A stretch of 64,000 bases of DNA from JAKQHY01 sp034429475 (GCA_034429475.1 DAOUGD010000296.1:19204-83203), one strand, 5' to 3'; shown: positions 1 to 7,938, counted from the stretch's first letter. Made by a program: numbers and translations. The notes: generated by a model not told the origin, from the sequence alone.

Positions 1-2
1 GT

Positions 3-101
3 ATTGGTTTGAACTATCGGGCCTTGGGGCTTTTGAAAGGGGATATGGTAACCTGGTTTTGGATTGGCGATCATGCTGATTATGAACGGTTACTGCGTTA
101 G
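3..101 (+). CDS. RelE/HigB-like toxin, C-terminal end (partial)
   Basis: The reading frame enters from the left edge and stops at the TAG at 99-101, giving 33 residues. The segment reads NYRALGLLKGDMVTWFWIG followed by HADYERLL. This matches the C-terminal strand and tail of RelE/ParE/HigB-type toxins and similar small plasmid-maintenance killer proteins, where an F/W-x-I-G-x-H-x-x-Y ending is common. The start and most of the protein lie outside the window, so family membership rests on the tail only. An antitoxin gene, if present, would be to the left. The next gene starts four bases later on the same strand. Confidence 0.55.
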   Translation: MGLNYRALGLLKGDMVTWFWIGDHADYERLLR

Positions 102-104
102 AAT

Positions 105-902
105 ATGAAACTCATTGAAGAACTTTTAGACCGTAACGGCGTCACCCTCCACTACTGGCTCGGCGGCGAGCCGGCCGCGCCGCTGGTGGTCTTCACGCAT
201 GGCGCGACGATTGACCATCATGAATGGGATGCCACGTTGCCGCTGGTCGGCGAGCATTTCCGCGTGCTGGCCTGGGACGTGCGCGGCCACGGCCTCTCGC
301 GCCCCGCGCCCTTCGCGCTCGATGCGGCGGAGGCGGACTTGCTCGCCATTCTTGACCGGCTTCAGGTGGAGCAGGCGGTTCTTGTCGGGCACTCGATGGG
401 CGGCAATTTGCATCAGGAAGTCGTTTTCCACCATCCAGAGCGGGTCAAGGCGCTGGTCTTTCTGGATTGCACCTGGAATTTCCAGAAGCTCACGGCGTTG
501 GAGAGATTCGGTTTAAGCATGGCCGGGCCAATTTTCAAAGTCTACCCGTACAAACTCCTCGTGGATCAATCCCTGGCGATGACGGCGACCTCGAAAGCGT
601 CGCAGGAGCTATTGCGTTCGGCGATGGGGAGCCTGAGCAAAGCTGAATTTATCCAGATTATGATGGCGACCGCGCAGTGCCTGCACTACGAACCGGGGTA
701 CACCATCAACAAGCCCCTGCTGATGATGGTTGGCGACCGGGATGCCACGGGGAACATTCGGAAAGCCATGCCGCTCTGGGCGAAGCACGAACCCGACGCC
801 CGCCTCGTGGTGATTCCCCACGCCAAACATGCAGCCAATCTCGACAACCCAGACGCCTTCCATCAAGCGCTGCTGGACTTCTTGACGAGTCGTTGCCTGT
901 AA
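105..902 (+). CDS. alpha/beta hydrolase
   Basis: A 265-residue alpha/beta-hydrolase fold protein, probably cytoplasmic because no signal peptide is seen. The oxyanion-hole motif THG is near residue 31. The nucleophile elbow GHSMGG places the catalytic serine near residue 97. The acid is in VGDRDATG (about 211-213) and the catalytic histidine in HAKHAANLDNP (about 242). The length is normal for the family. The substrate cannot be told from sequence. The stop codon is followed directly by the start of the next gene, so the two are probably cotranscribed. Confidence 0.85.
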   Translation: MKLIEELLDRNGVTLHYWLGGEPAAPLVVFTHGATIDHHEWDATLPLVGEHFRVLAWDVRGHGLSRPAPFALDAAEADLLAILDRLQVEQAVLVGHSMGGNLHQEVVFHHPERVKALVFLDCTWNFQKLTALERFGLSMAGPIFKVYPYKLLVDQSLAMTATSKASQELLRSAMGSLSKAEFIQIMMATAQCLHYEPGYTINKPLLMMVGDRDATGNIRKAMPLWAKHEPDARLVVIPHAKHAANLDNPDAFHQALLDFLTSRCL

Positions 903-1376
903 ATGAAGCTCCAGGATTTTGAAGCTCCTCTGCTCGCTCATCTTCCCACGACTTATGCCCTGCTCCTGTCGTCCAATTTGACGGTTCATCCCACTGTCTC
1001 TCGCATCGTCTTACACGGCTCGCGCGGGTTGGCCGGGGGCTATCGGCCCGATTCGGACATTGACCTGAGCCTCGTCGTGGAGATGTCGCCGGAGCTTCCT
1101 CATCCAGAACACGACCGCCTGCTTCACGCCGTTTGGGAAACCACCCTCGCTGCCTGGCAGTCGCCCATTGAGCTGGACCTGGCGCTCGTTTTCGATGTGC
1201 GAGATTGTGGATTGCAATGTTTCGGCCAGTCTCAATGGAATACGTCATTGTGCGGCGGCGGCGTGGATTGCTTTGGCCTCTACAAAGCGATGAAGGGCTT
1301 CAACGGATTGGTCTCAAATGCAGGGGTGCAGGTGCAGCGGATGCTCCCGTGTCTCACAATCTGGCGGAGAGCCTGA
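903..1376 (+). CDS. nucleotidyltransferase-domain protein
   Basis: A 157-residue protein starting at the base after the hydrolase stop. Residues 38-55 hold the pol-beta-type minimal nucleotidyltransferase signature GSRG...DSDIDLSLV: a helix-capping GS and two metal-binding aspartates near 52 and 54. Proteins of this size act as NTP transferases on small molecules or on partner proteins (MNT/HEPN-type toxins, KNTase-like). No HEPN partner is next to it. The C-terminal third (QCFGQSQWNTSLCGGG onward) is not recognised and may be a degraded or unusual end. Confidence 0.7.
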   Translation: MKLQDFEAPLLAHLPTTYALLLSSNLTVHPTVSRIVLHGSRGLAGGYRPDSDIDLSLVVEMSPELPHPEHDRLLHAVWETTLAAWQSPIELDLALVFDVRDCGLQCFGQSQWNTSLCGGGVDCFGLYKAMKGFNGLVSNAGVQVQRMLPCLTIWRRA

Positions 1377-1444
1377 TGAGATCCGAAATCTGCTTAATCT
1401 GCTCAATCTGCTGACAAAAACACAAAGGAGAAAAAGTACACACA

Positions 1445-2995
1445 ATGTTCAAATTCATACGAGTTTTGCTGGTAAGTGTTGGGTTGCTGGCTTTGTTGGG
1501 GGCAGTGGTGAGCGCTTCCGCGGAGAAGCCCGGAGATGGCCCGCACCTGGGGACACGCGCCCCCGCGGCTCAGTCGCTCGGCCTCAAATACGACTGGCAC
1601 ACCTTCTATGGCTTTAACGAAAGCCTGGGCGAATCCCGCAGTGTCGCCGTGGATACCGATGGGAATGTCTACGTTGCCGGTTATAGCGATAAAACCTGGC
1701 CGGGTCCCGGCGATGTCGCGCCGTTGCACGCTTACAGCGGTGACTATGACATCATGGTTATAAAGCTGAACGCTCAGGGAGTCTATCAGTGGCACACTTT
1801 TTATGGCGCCGCCCCTACAGAAACAGAAGATGGCGACGATGAAGGCGTCGGGATTGCCTTAGATTCCGGCGGCAACGTGTATGTCACGGGGTATTCCGAT
1901 AGAACCTGGCAGGGTGATGGAGATACTGCTCCACTGAATTCCCACGGCGGCGACGCCGAGTATATGTTTGTCTTGAAGCTCAACAGCAGCGGCGCGTATC
2001 AGTGGCACACCTTCTTTCAACCGGGACGGGCCAAGGCGATTGACGTGACCGGCAGCGACGTGTACGTCGCCGGCATCGCCGCCAGCAGTTGGGAAACTCC
2101 GACGCACGCTTTTAAGCCGGGAGGTAACAGCTTGGTGGCGTTGAAGTTTAACAGTGCGGGTGACTATCAATGGCACACATATTATGGGACTGAAGAGAAT
2201 ACAACCACAACGACCGAAGCATACGGTATTGTCGCCGACGCTGTTCATGATGCTGTGTATGTTACAGGACAAGCTCCCAATAACTGGTTGGGTGATGGGG
2301 ACGCGGCCCCTCTGCACGCTTTCAGTGGTGGCCCCAGTTACAGCACCGACCTCGTCGTCCTGAAACTCAACGGCACTGGCGCTTACCAGTGGCACACATT
2401 CTATGGCGCTGCCGAGGTTGAAGACAGTGGTCGCGGTATTGCCGTAGACAGTGACGGTGATCCCATCATCACTGGACAGTCGGCGACCAGTTGGGGCAGC
2501 CCTCTCCACGCTTATAACACCGAAAGAGACATTACCGTGCTCAAGCTCAACAGCGCCGGCGCATACCAGTGGCATACCTTCTATGGTTCAGACGGCGCCG
2601 ACAACGGCGCCGGGATCGCTGTGGACGCGAGCGGCAACCTTTACGTCGCCGGTTTTTCTGCCGCAAGCTGGCTCGGCGATGGCGACGCGCAACCGGCGCA
2701 CGCTTATTCGGGAATGGGTGGGAACAGTGAGATTGTGGTCCTGAAACTCGACCCGAACGGCGTTTTTCAACGGCACACCTTCTATGGCGCCGGCGACGCT
2801 CACGACAATGGCCTCGGCATCGCCCTGGACGCCAACTATGGTGTATTCGTTACCGGACTGTCGGTAGCCACATGGCAAGGCGATGGCGGCGCCAAACCAC
2901 TCCACGCCCATAGCGGCAATCTGACAGGTGATAGTTTTGTGTTAAAGCTCTACGACCGGATTTATCACATTTACTTGCCGTTGGTCATGCGGTAG
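1445..2995 (+). CDS. secreted SBBP-type beta-propeller protein with Chloroflexota C-terminal tail
   Basis: A 516-residue exported protein. Residues 1-26 form a signal peptide (FKFIR, hydrophobic core, cut near SASA). The rest is about seven repeats of roughly 65-70 residues, each carrying the phrase YQWHTFYG or a variant (DWHTFYG, YQWHTYYG, FQRHTFYG) and a following GxGIAxDxxGNxYVxG segment. That pattern fits the SBBP/NHL-like beta-propeller family. The protein ends HIYLPLVMR, a short tail very common on secreted Chloroflexota proteins and possibly a sorting or anchoring signal (inference). RBS AAAGGAG precedes the ATG. Ligand or function is unknown. Confidence 0.8.
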   Translation: MFKFIRVLLVSVGLLALLGAVVSASAEKPGDGPHLGTRAPAAQSLGLKYDWHTFYGFNESLGESRSVAVDTDGNVYVAGYSDKTWPGPGDVAPLHAYSGDYDIMVIKLNAQGVYQWHTFYGAAPTETEDGDDEGVGIALDSGGNVYVTGYSDRTWQGDGDTAPLNSHGGDAEYMFVLKLNSSGAYQWHTFFQPGRAKAIDVTGSDVYVAGIAASSWETPTHAFKPGGNSLVALKFNSAGDYQWHTYYGTEENTTTTTEAYGIVADAVHDAVYVTGQAPNNWLGDGDAAPLHAFSGGPSYSTDLVVLKLNGTGAYQWHTFYGAAEVEDSGRGIAVDSDGDPIITGQSATSWGSPLHAYNTERDITVLKLNSAGAYQWHTFYGSDGADNGAGIAVDASGNLYVAGFSAASWLGDGDAQPAHAYSGMGGNSEIVVLKLDPNGVFQRHTFYGAGDAHDNGLGIALDANYGVFVTGLSVATWQGDGGAKPLHAHSGNLTGDSFVLKLYDRIYHIYLPLVMR

Positions 2996-3061
2996 TAGGC
3001 GCATACCACCCATTTCTCATTACTCATTTCCCATTACCGACTCTCCTGAAAAAAGAAAAAG

Positions 3062-3194
3062 TTTCACGTAAAGGCGCAAAAGCGCAAAGATTTTTAAGAT
3101 TGGACTAAATTTTATAACGTAAACCACGGTTTTCAGTAAAGCATATAAAGGTTGATCTGCATTTCCCTTAGCGTCTTTGCACCTTTGCGTGAAA
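3062..3194. repeat. intergenic tandem-unit hairpin (CGCAAAG family)
   Basis: The left arm TTTCACGTAAAGGCGCAAAA is followed by a second GCGCAAAG unit. The right arm at 3170-3194 (GTCTTTGCACCTTTGCGTGAAA, split here as GTCTTTGCACC and TTTGCGTGAAA) is its near-complement. The arms are separated by about 80 bp of AT-rich DNA. The same unit is found at 33565-33664 and 34066-34219. The repeat lies in the 249-bp gap between two same-strand genes. No gene is seen in the gap. Confidence 0.7.
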
Positions 3195-3248
3195 TGTTTA
3201 GTTTCCTCAGTGGAGTCATTACCATATTTCAAAAGGAGTGAATACATT

Positions 3249-4100
3249 ATGACCGCAACCTTTACCCTCAGTGCTTTTGGCGACGAAATCGCCCCGGATT
3301 TGGACGAGCAGTTGACTGTGCTCAACCGTCTTGAAGTGGGCTATCTTGACCTGCGCGGCGCGTGGGGCAAGAACGTCCTGCGGATGGACGCCGATGACCT
3401 GACGCGGGTGAACGAAGTCTGCGCGGCGCACGGCGTCAAGATCGCGTGCCTGGGCAGCCCCATCGGCAAGTCGCCCATCGTAGAGCCGGTTGACTTCGAG
3501 CTGAACAACCTGCGCCGCATCATGGAGATTGGTGAGGTAGTGGGCTGCCGCCGCGTGCGCATCTTCTCGTTCTATCCGCCCGACACGAGCAGCAACGCCC
3601 GCTACGACGAGTACGTGGACGAGGCTGTGTCCCGTCTGCGCCAGATGGCGGAACTGGCGGGCAGCGCCGGTTTCACGCTGCTGCTGGAAAACGAGAAGGG
3701 CATCGTCACCGACACGTTGGCGCGCTGTCAGACGGTGATGGAGGCCGTGGCCCATCCGGCCCTGCGTTTCCTGTGGGATTCGGCCAACTTCGTGCAGGAA
3801 AATGAAGCGCGCGTGGTGGAGCGCGGCTGGCCGATGGTGGGAGACACCATCGGCTACGTCCACATCAAGGACGCGGTGTTGAGCGATGGACACGTCGTGC
3901 CCGCCGGGGAGGGCGACGGCCAGTTGCCCGAACTGCTGACGCATCTGATCGCCGCCGACTACCAGGGCTTCCTCGCCCTTGAGCCGCACCTTAAGATCGC
4001 CGGCCACAGCACCGGTCACAGCGGCGCGGATGGGATGACGATAGCCGTCAATGCGTTGCGCAAAGTGATGGCGGTGGTGGACGCCATTGAAGTAAAATAA
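3249..4100 (+). CDS. sugar phosphate isomerase/epimerase (xylose isomerase-like TIM barrel)
   Basis: A 283-residue AP-endonuclease-2/xylose-isomerase-like TIM barrel protein. Motifs at the expected metal and substrate positions are LLLENE (about residue 150), FLWDSANF (about 179), YVHIKDA (about 205) and LALEPH (about 245), giving the E, D, H and E ligands typical of IolE/IolI/hexulose-phosphate-isomerase relatives. I chose ATG 3249 over an in-frame ATG 72 bases upstream because AAAGGAG lies just before it and because the longer version would begin inside the intergenic repeat. The substrate is unknown; a sugar or inositol derivative is the usual case. Confidence 0.85.
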   Translation: MTATFTLSAFGDEIAPDLDEQLTVLNRLEVGYLDLRGAWGKNVLRMDADDLTRVNEVCAAHGVKIACLGSPIGKSPIVEPVDFELNNLRRIMEIGEVVGCRRVRIFSFYPPDTSSNARYDEYVDEAVSRLRQMAELAGSAGFTLLLENEKGIVTDTLARCQTVMEAVAHPALRFLWDSANFVQENEARVVERGWPMVGDTIGYVHIKDAVLSDGHVVPAGEGDGQLPELLTHLIAADYQGFLALEPHLKIAGHSTGHSGADGMTIAVNALRKVMAVVDAIEVK

Positions 4101-4113
4101 TCCGAATAAAACG

Positions 4114-4154
4114 TCAAACGTCAAACGTCAGAAAACTTGACGTTTGACGTTTGA
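4114..4154. terminator. tandem-unit hairpin between convergent genes
   Basis: TCAAACGTCAAACGTCA (4114-4130) faces TTGACGTTTGACGTTTGA (4137-4154), a stem of 17 bp with a 6-base loop, built from a repeated 7-base unit. It lies in the 55-bp gap between a plus-strand and a minus-strand gene, so a two-way transcription stop is plausible. There is no long T-run. It shares its architecture with the other tandem-unit hairpins in the host DNA. Confidence 0.6.
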
Positions 4155-4155
4155 C

Positions 4156-5580
4156 TTATGCCATTTCAGAAATAGGCAGGCTGAGCGTGAACGTCGTTCC
4201 CTGGCCTACCTCGCTCTCTACCGTAATCTGCTCTCCGTGCGCTTCGAGGACGAGTTTGCAGAACGCCAGGCCCAATCCACTGCCCCGTCCTACAATTTGA
4301 CCGGTGACGAATTTTTGAAACAGCCGCCCGCGGATTTCGGGGGCGATGCCGGGGCCAGTATCACTGACCGTTGCCAGTACCTTGTTCCCCTCTTGTCGCG
4401 CAGCAATCGTGATCGCGCCGCCTTCGGGCGTGAACTTCAGCGCGTTGCCCACCAGGTTTTGCAGCACTCGTCCCATCAGTTGTATATCTACCCACACGGC
4501 TGGCAGCGCCGGCGGAATTTCCAGATTGAGCGCGATTTGCTTAGCCGTGGCCTGCGGGGTTAGGGTTTTCAGGGCATCGCTGACCAGATCGAGCAATCCT
4601 ACATGGGTGCGTTCCAGCGGCATCTTGCCACTTTCCAACCGGCTCACATCGAGGATGGCAGTGATCAGGGCGAGCAATTTCCCCGCGCCGTGCAGGGCAA
4701 TGTCCAGCAATTGTTGCTTTTCGGCGTCGAAGTCGAGCGCGTCCATTTGGATGATTTGTAGGGCGGTCATGATGCTGCCGAGGGGACTGCGCAGGTCGTG
4801 AACCATCGTATGCACCATCGCCTCGCGCAATTGCTCCACTTCGTTCCGTTGCGTGATGTCTACGATGAAAGCCAGCGCCAGCCTGCCCTGCTGTGTCTCT
4901 ACCACGCCCAGGCTAATCTCCACCGGGAATACCGTTTTATCTTTGCGGCGCGCCCATAAATCCAACCCCACGCCCATTGGGCGGACATACGGCGTGCCAA
5001 AGTAGTTGGCGCACTGCTGCAAGTGTCGCTCCCGCTGCATTTCTGGAACAAGAAGCGTCAACGGCTGTCCGATGAGTTCCGTAGGAGTATAGCCGAACAA
5101 CTGGGTTGCGGCGCGATTGATCAGCACAATGGTTCCGTTCTCATCCACAATCACTAATCCTATCGGCGCAGCCTCAATGAGCATCCGGGTGGCACGCTCA
5201 GTATCCTGTAATGCTTCCTCGGCCCGCTTGCGGGCGGTGATGTCGTGACCGTAAATATTTACATAGCGACCTTTTTCATCGGGCGCGAAGACCAGCGAAA
5301 GAACGCGGTCAGGGAGGCTAACCTCAATTTGTTGACTGGCTTTCTCCTGCAAACTGGCCGCGAGGTGAGTCAGAATGGCGTCGGGCAACGTATGTTGCGG
5401 GCTACACTGCCAGAAATTCAAGAGTGATGCGCTGGCGGGGTTTGCATAAAGGATCCTGCCGCGGGGGTCTACCCGTAAAACAGGGCTAGGGTTCTCGTCG
5501 GAATATTGCGTTACTTTTGCAGCAGCGGACATCCCATCACTCTGCATTGCCGTCATGGCTGATTCTGTCCAATCTTCCAT
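4156..5580 (-). CDS. PAS-domain sensor histidine kinase
   Basis: A 474-residue soluble histidine kinase with no membrane segments. Residues 28-118 form a first PAS-like domain ending in the linker DITARKRAEEAL. Residues 128-245 form a second PAS domain (ENGTIVLINRAATQLFGYTP, ending DITQRNEVEQL). The HisKA helix follows, with the phosphoacceptor His261 in VHDLRSPLGS. The ATPase domain shows the N-box NLVGNALKFTPEGG, G1 box DTGPGIAPE and G2 box GRGSGLGLA. No response regulator is adjacent, so the partner must be elsewhere. The start ATG has AAGGA about 10 bases upstream. Confidence 0.9.
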   Translation of the reverse strand: MEDWTESAMTAMQSDGMSAAAKVTQYSDENPSPVLRVDPRGRILYANPASASLLNFWQCSPQHTLPDAILTHLAASLQEKASQQIEVSLPDRVLSLVFAPDEKGRYVNIYGHDITARKRAEEALQDTERATRMLIEAAPIGLVIVDENGTIVLINRAATQLFGYTPTELIGQPLTLLVPEMQRERHLQQCANYFGTPYVRPMGVGLDLWARRKDKTVFPVEISLGVVETQQGRLALAFIVDITQRNEVEQLREAMVHTMVHDLRSPLGSIMTALQIIQMDALDFDAEKQQLLDIALHGAGKLLALITAILDVSRLESGKMPLERTHVGLLDLVSDALKTLTPQATAKQIALNLEIPPALPAVWVDIQLMGRVLQNLVGNALKFTPEGGAITIAARQEGNKVLATVSDTGPGIAPEIRGRLFQKFVTGQIVGRGSGLGLAFCKLVLEAHGEQITVESEVGQGTTFTLSLPISEMA

Positions 5581-5753
5581 AATTTCTTATCCTTCTACTC
5601 TGGTAATCTTTGATTACATTGCCCTGGGTAACGGGTGGTAGTACAATAGCAGTGTAAGTACATTTTATGTCGCTATGAGGCAAACGGCAAGAGCATTTCC
5701 CTTTGAGCCACTGTTGAAAATTACGGTTTATGAGTGCAGGTTGAGGTATACAG

Positions 5754-5981
5754 ATGAATAAACCACAAGCTATTTTCCGTTGGAAATCCAACCGGTATGA
5801 GATTCATCAAAGTGAGGGGTCTCCTTACTTTTGGTTGATGGATGCTACCAAGCGTGAGGAACGCACCCCCTTCACATTGGCGCAAATCAAAGAGTTGCAC
5901 GATTTACTCAAAAGGGTGCTACAGGATTGTGAAGTCGAACTAGAGGAGAATGAGCTCTGCCCGCCAGATGCCGATGAATAG
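5754..5981 (+). CDS. small hypothetical protein
   Basis: A 75-residue acidic protein with a basic start (MNKPQAIFRWKSNRYEIH), a central FTLAQIKELHDLLKRVL helix and an acidic end (EVELEENELCPPDADE). It is not recognised. The ATG follows AGGTATACAG, a weak RBS. It is the last host gene before the tRNA-Gln promoter. The 173 bp upstream hold a possible promoter (TACAAT near 5641) but nothing else evident. Confidence 0.5.
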   Translation: MNKPQAIFRWKSNRYEIHQSEGSPYFWLMDATKREERTPFTLAQIKELHDLLKRVLQDCEVELEENELCPPDADE

Positions 5982-6012
5982 GAACGAGGCGAACCCATAG
6001 TGCAATATCCGT

Positions 6013-6040
6013 TTGTTGAATTACCGGCTCGTGGTATAAT
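6013..6040 (+). promoter_or_regulatory. promoter of tRNA-Gln
   Basis: TTGTTG at 6013-6018 and a perfect TATAAT at 6035-6040 are separated by 16 bp, and the tRNA starts 16 bases after the -10. The position and quality fit a sigma70-type tRNA promoter. Confidence 0.7.
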
Positions 6041-6055
6041 CTTGCTTGTTGACGC

Positions 6056-6129
6056 TGGGGCGTGGCCAAGTTGGTAAGGCAACAGACTTTGAATCTGTGT
6101 ATTCGCACGTTCGAGTCGTGCCGCCCCAG
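6056..6129 (+). tRNA. tRNA-Gln (anticodon UUG), reconstituted by the element
   Basis: A complete 74-nt tRNA. The acceptor TGGGCG-type stem pairs perfectly (TGGGGCG 6056-6062 with CGCCCCA 6122-6128), with discriminator G6129 and no encoded CCA. The anticodon loop is CTTTGAA with TTG at 6089-6091. The T arm is GCACG-TTCGAGT-CGTGC. From about position 6087 onward the sequence is shared with the attR copy only in the core. The 3' half is therefore most likely supplied by the integrated element, while the host's own 3' half lies at 26038-26080. An intrinsic terminator does not follow here; the one expected for this tRNA is at 26084-26119. Confidence 0.93.
6087..6099 (+). other. attL core
   Basis: CTTTGAATCTGTG, covering the anticodon loop and 3' anticodon stem of tRNA-Gln, is repeated exactly at 26038-26050. 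Integration in the anticodon arm is usual for tyrosine recombinases. Downstream of the core the two ends differ for 11 bases, then resemble each other again through the T arm and acceptor end. Confidence 0.85.
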
Positions 6130-6156
6130 CCTTTTTCTTCTTGTGGGGAGGGTGAC

Positions 6157-6393
6157 ATGCAAGTATCCCCAGAACGCCGGATCATAACGCCGGTGACGTG
6201 GTTGGCAGCGCCGGAATGGTTGACCCCGCAACAAGCGGCAGCCATTACCGGCCATCCACTGGAGATTATCCAGGCGGTGATCGCTGAGGGCGGGGTAGAG
6301 CTGCAAGAGGACGGCGACCAGGTGCTCATTGAAAAGAGCAGCCTCTACGAGTTTCAGGAATCGCTGTTAGAGGTCTTGCACTGGAATGACTGA
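6157..6393 (+). CDS. small helix-turn-helix protein, candidate excisionase
   Basis: A 78-residue protein, the first gene inside the left end of the element, about 60 bp from the attL core. Residues 19-60 (WLTPQQAAAITGHPLEIIQ...) match the MerR/AlpA/Xis-type helix-turn-helix seen in excisionases, followed by a short acidic helix. I took ATG 6157, after GGGGAGGGTGAC, rather than upstream in-frame codons that would run through the tRNA. Its place next to attL, opposite the integrase at attR, suggests a recombination directionality factor (inference). Confidence 0.65.
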   Translation: MQVSPERRIITPVTWLAAPEWLTPQQAAAITGHPLEIIQAVIAEGGVELQEDGDQVLIEKSSLYEFQESLLEVLHWND

Positions 6394-6413
6394 CCGTTCT
6401 TGAGCCTGTAAAG

Positions 6414-6447
6414 AAAACGCCTTGCCTTCCCGGTAGGGCGTTTTTTT
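6414..6447 (+). terminator. intrinsic terminator
   Basis: AAACGCC pairs with GGGCGTTT across a CTTGCCTTCCCGGTA loop, followed by a run of seven T at 6441-6447. It ends transcription of the candidate excisionase gene. Confidence 0.85.
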
Positions 6448-6475
6448 GTGGGTTTCTTTGCGTTGGTAACACTCA

Positions 6476-6505
6476 GTAATACTGGTGTTATTCAAGTAAT
6501 ACTGG
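6476..6505 (+). promoter_or_regulatory. paired direct repeats upstream of a small gene
   Basis: GTAATACTGG occurs at 6476-6485 and again at 6496-6505, spaced exactly 20 bp (two helical turns). The first copy extends to CAGTAATACTG, a near-palindrome. The half-sites CAGTA and TACTG are the same as those in the palindromes downstream of the primase gene (22268-22407), so one element-encoded DNA-binding protein may recognise both. Operator or integrase arm-site roles are both possible. Confidence 0.5.
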
Positions 6506-6552
6506 CAAGGTTTATCAGAGGTTATCTCCAAGTCGGGGAGGTTCAAGGTAGG

Positions 6553-6756
6553 ATGTCCAAGCAGAGTGAACCCAGTACAGACCCAGAGGATCTCGCGGCT
6601 ATTGTGGAGGATGTGCGCCGGGGCTTACAATTTATTCGCGCAGCACAGGGATATGGAGAGGTTACGGTCACTATTGAGGTGCGCCCTGATGGTTTGGCGC
6701 ATTGGGCCATTTCTACGAAGTTTACGCGCAAGCCGCGCCGGGTAGAAACCCATTAG
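6553..6756 (+). CDS. small hypothetical protein
   Basis: A 67-residue protein beginning MSKQSEPSTDPEDLAAIVED, with an amphipathic helix and then a beta-hairpin-like stretch (EVTVTIEVRPDGLAHWAIST) and a basic tail. It is not recognised. I took ATG 6553 (after AGGTAGG) because an upstream in-frame start would run through the paired direct repeats. It precedes the AlpA-like gene by 8 bases, so the two are probably cotranscribed. Confidence 0.5.
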   Translation: MSKQSEPSTDPEDLAAIVEDVRRGLQFIRAAQGYGEVTVTIEVRPDGLAHWAISTKFTRKPRRVETH

Positions 6757-6764
6757 GGGCTGCC

Positions 6765-7034
6765 ATGGCAGATCCGGTCTTTGACCCGGTGGAATGGATT
6801 ACTACCAACGAGGCCGCCAATCTGACGGGGTATAGCTCTGTCACTATGCGGCAATTTGCCCGTGAGGGGCGGCTGCCAAGTATGAAGCGGGGCCGTGATT
6901 GGTTCTTAAGCAAGGCGGCGGTCATTGCCTATCACCAGGAAATGCAGCGCATGGGCGCATCAAAGCATAATCCCTGGCGGGAAGACCTGGAAGAGCAAGG
7001 ACGTGGGCGAAAAAAAGAAGACGGGGTGGAATAA
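6765..7034 (+). CDS. AlpA/excisionase-like helix-turn-helix protein (copy 1)
   Basis: An 89-residue DNA-binding protein. Residues 12-55 carry the MerR-like helix-turn-helix of the 'helix-turn-helix domain 17'/AlpA type (ITTNEAANLTGYSSVTMRQF...GRLPSMKRGRDWFL). The C-terminal part SKHNPWREDLEEQGRGR is shared with the paralogue at 8804-9061 (DKHNPWKGDREDL...QGRGR), so the pair arose by duplication. It is a likely transcription factor or excisionase for this element. The terminator begins inside its last codons. Confidence 0.75.
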   Translation: MADPVFDPVEWITTNEAANLTGYSSVTMRQFAREGRLPSMKRGRDWFLSKAAVIAYHQEMQRMGASKHNPWREDLEEQGRGRKKEDGVE

Positions 7035-7048
7035 ATCCACCCCGTTTT
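7021..7048 (+). terminator. intrinsic terminator overlapping a stop codon
   Basis: ACGGGGTGGA (7021-7030) pairs with TCCACCCCGT (7036-7045), with loop ATAAA and a T-rich end. The TAA stop of the preceding gene lies in the loop. The facing gene is on the other strand nine bases beyond. Confidence 0.85.
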
Positions 7049-7056
7049 GATTGTGG

Positions 7057-7494
7057 CTAAGGCCGGGTGGCTGGCCAGACGGTCAGCCCGCTGGCTTTGC
7101 CGGCGTCCCACAGTTGGCGATCAAAGGTCCCCAGGGTGACGGCGGCGGCGCGCTGGCTTTGCCAGGCTAACGCGGTCGCCAGGTGAATGGCATCATACCC
7201 GCGCAGATGCTGAGTCATGGCCAGGTCGGCGGCTTGATCCAGCAGGCCCTCGGTAGGCTCCAAACGGGTCAGCGTCGGCCAGTCAGTATGGAAGGCATCC
7301 CAGGCGGCGCGCGCCTCGGCGGGGGTGATGTAGCCTACCCGGGTAGCTTTGGCAAAGGCGGCGGCGACTTCAGCTTTGCTCAGGAATCCTGTCCCTACCA
7401 CGGCCCCGCCGGTGAACAGGGCGCGCACGTCGGCCGTGTAGGATTCCTGAAGGTAGTTTTTTACCAGGGCGCTGGCGTCCAGGTAAAACATCAT
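7057..7494 (-). CDS. PIN-domain toxin (VapC-like)
   Basis: A 145-residue PIN-domain ribonuclease. Metal-binding acids fit FYLDASALVK (Asp6), SKAEVAAAF (Glu about 41), RGYDAIHLA (Asp about 99) and GTFDRQL (Asp about 120). Toxins of this family cleave RNA, often tRNA or rRNA. The start ATG at 7494 overlaps the antitoxin stop in ATGA, and a second ATG follows directly. Together with the upstream gene it forms a toxin-antitoxin pair that would stabilise the element. Confidence 0.85.
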   Translation of the reverse strand: MMFYLDASALVKNYLQESYTADVRALFTGGAVVGTGFLSKAEVAAAFAKATRVGYITPAEARAAWDAFHTDWPTLTRLEPTEGLLDQAADLAMTQHLRGYDAIHLATALAWQSQRAAAVTLGTFDRQLWDAGKASGLTVWPATRP

Positions 7495-7802
7495 GGTTGC
7501 GCCCCCGCCAAGGCATACGCCCACCATTCCGGTTCGCGGTCTTCGACCAACAGATCCGAAACGCATCGCGGGCCGCGATTGACGGCGACCGGCGCGCCCG
7601 GCAGGTAGGGCTGGCCGTTCCAATGTTCAATGACGCCAGTTTGAACGGCGGCGTCGGCGGCTTCCAGGCGGCGCAGGTCCTCAAGCGATACGAGCGCAGC
7701 TTTCGGTTCCCCCCGGCTGTGAATGATGATCCGCTCACGCCCGTAAGCCACCCGATTCAGATATTTCGACAGCGATTGCTTAACTTCCCGTATCCCCAAC
7801 AT
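7491..7802 (-). CDS. Phd/YefM-family antitoxin
   Basis: A 103-residue protein. Residues 1-55 show the Phd/YefM fold signature (MLGIREVKQSLSKYLNRVA...IIIHSRGEPKAALVSLEDL), the DNA-binding N-terminus of type II antitoxins. The C-terminus (about 60-103) would wrap the PIN toxin. The gene lies just upstream of the toxin with an ATGA overlap, the usual antitoxin-first order. An RBS-like GGGGGG stretch precedes the start (GGGGGGCAAG on the coding strand). Autoregulation of the operon through this N-terminal domain is expected from the family. Confidence 0.85.
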   Translation of the reverse strand: MLGIREVKQSLSKYLNRVAYGRERIIIHSRGEPKAALVSLEDLRRLEAADAAVQTGVIEHWNGQPYLPGAPVAVNRGPRCVSDLLVEDREPEWWAYALAGAQP

Positions 7803-7903
7803 CTTGCCCCCCTTTTGTGGTCATAGTATCCTCATTGTACTACGGTTTACGGGTTATGCCGGTCCGCTCATTGTCCGATTTTGCACGGTTTTCCTGAAAA
7901 CGC

Positions 7904-7932
7904 TTGACAGGTGTTTAGTTTTGTAGTATACT
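7904..7932 (+). promoter_or_regulatory. strong sigma70-type promoter
   Basis: A perfect -35 TTGACA (7904-7909), a 17-bp spacer and a -10 TATACT (7927-7932) inside the palindrome AGTATACT. It is the best promoter match in the element. It drives the structured leader below and perhaps the 8152-12685 gene run. Confidence 0.85.
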
Positions 7933-7938
7933 ATCATC

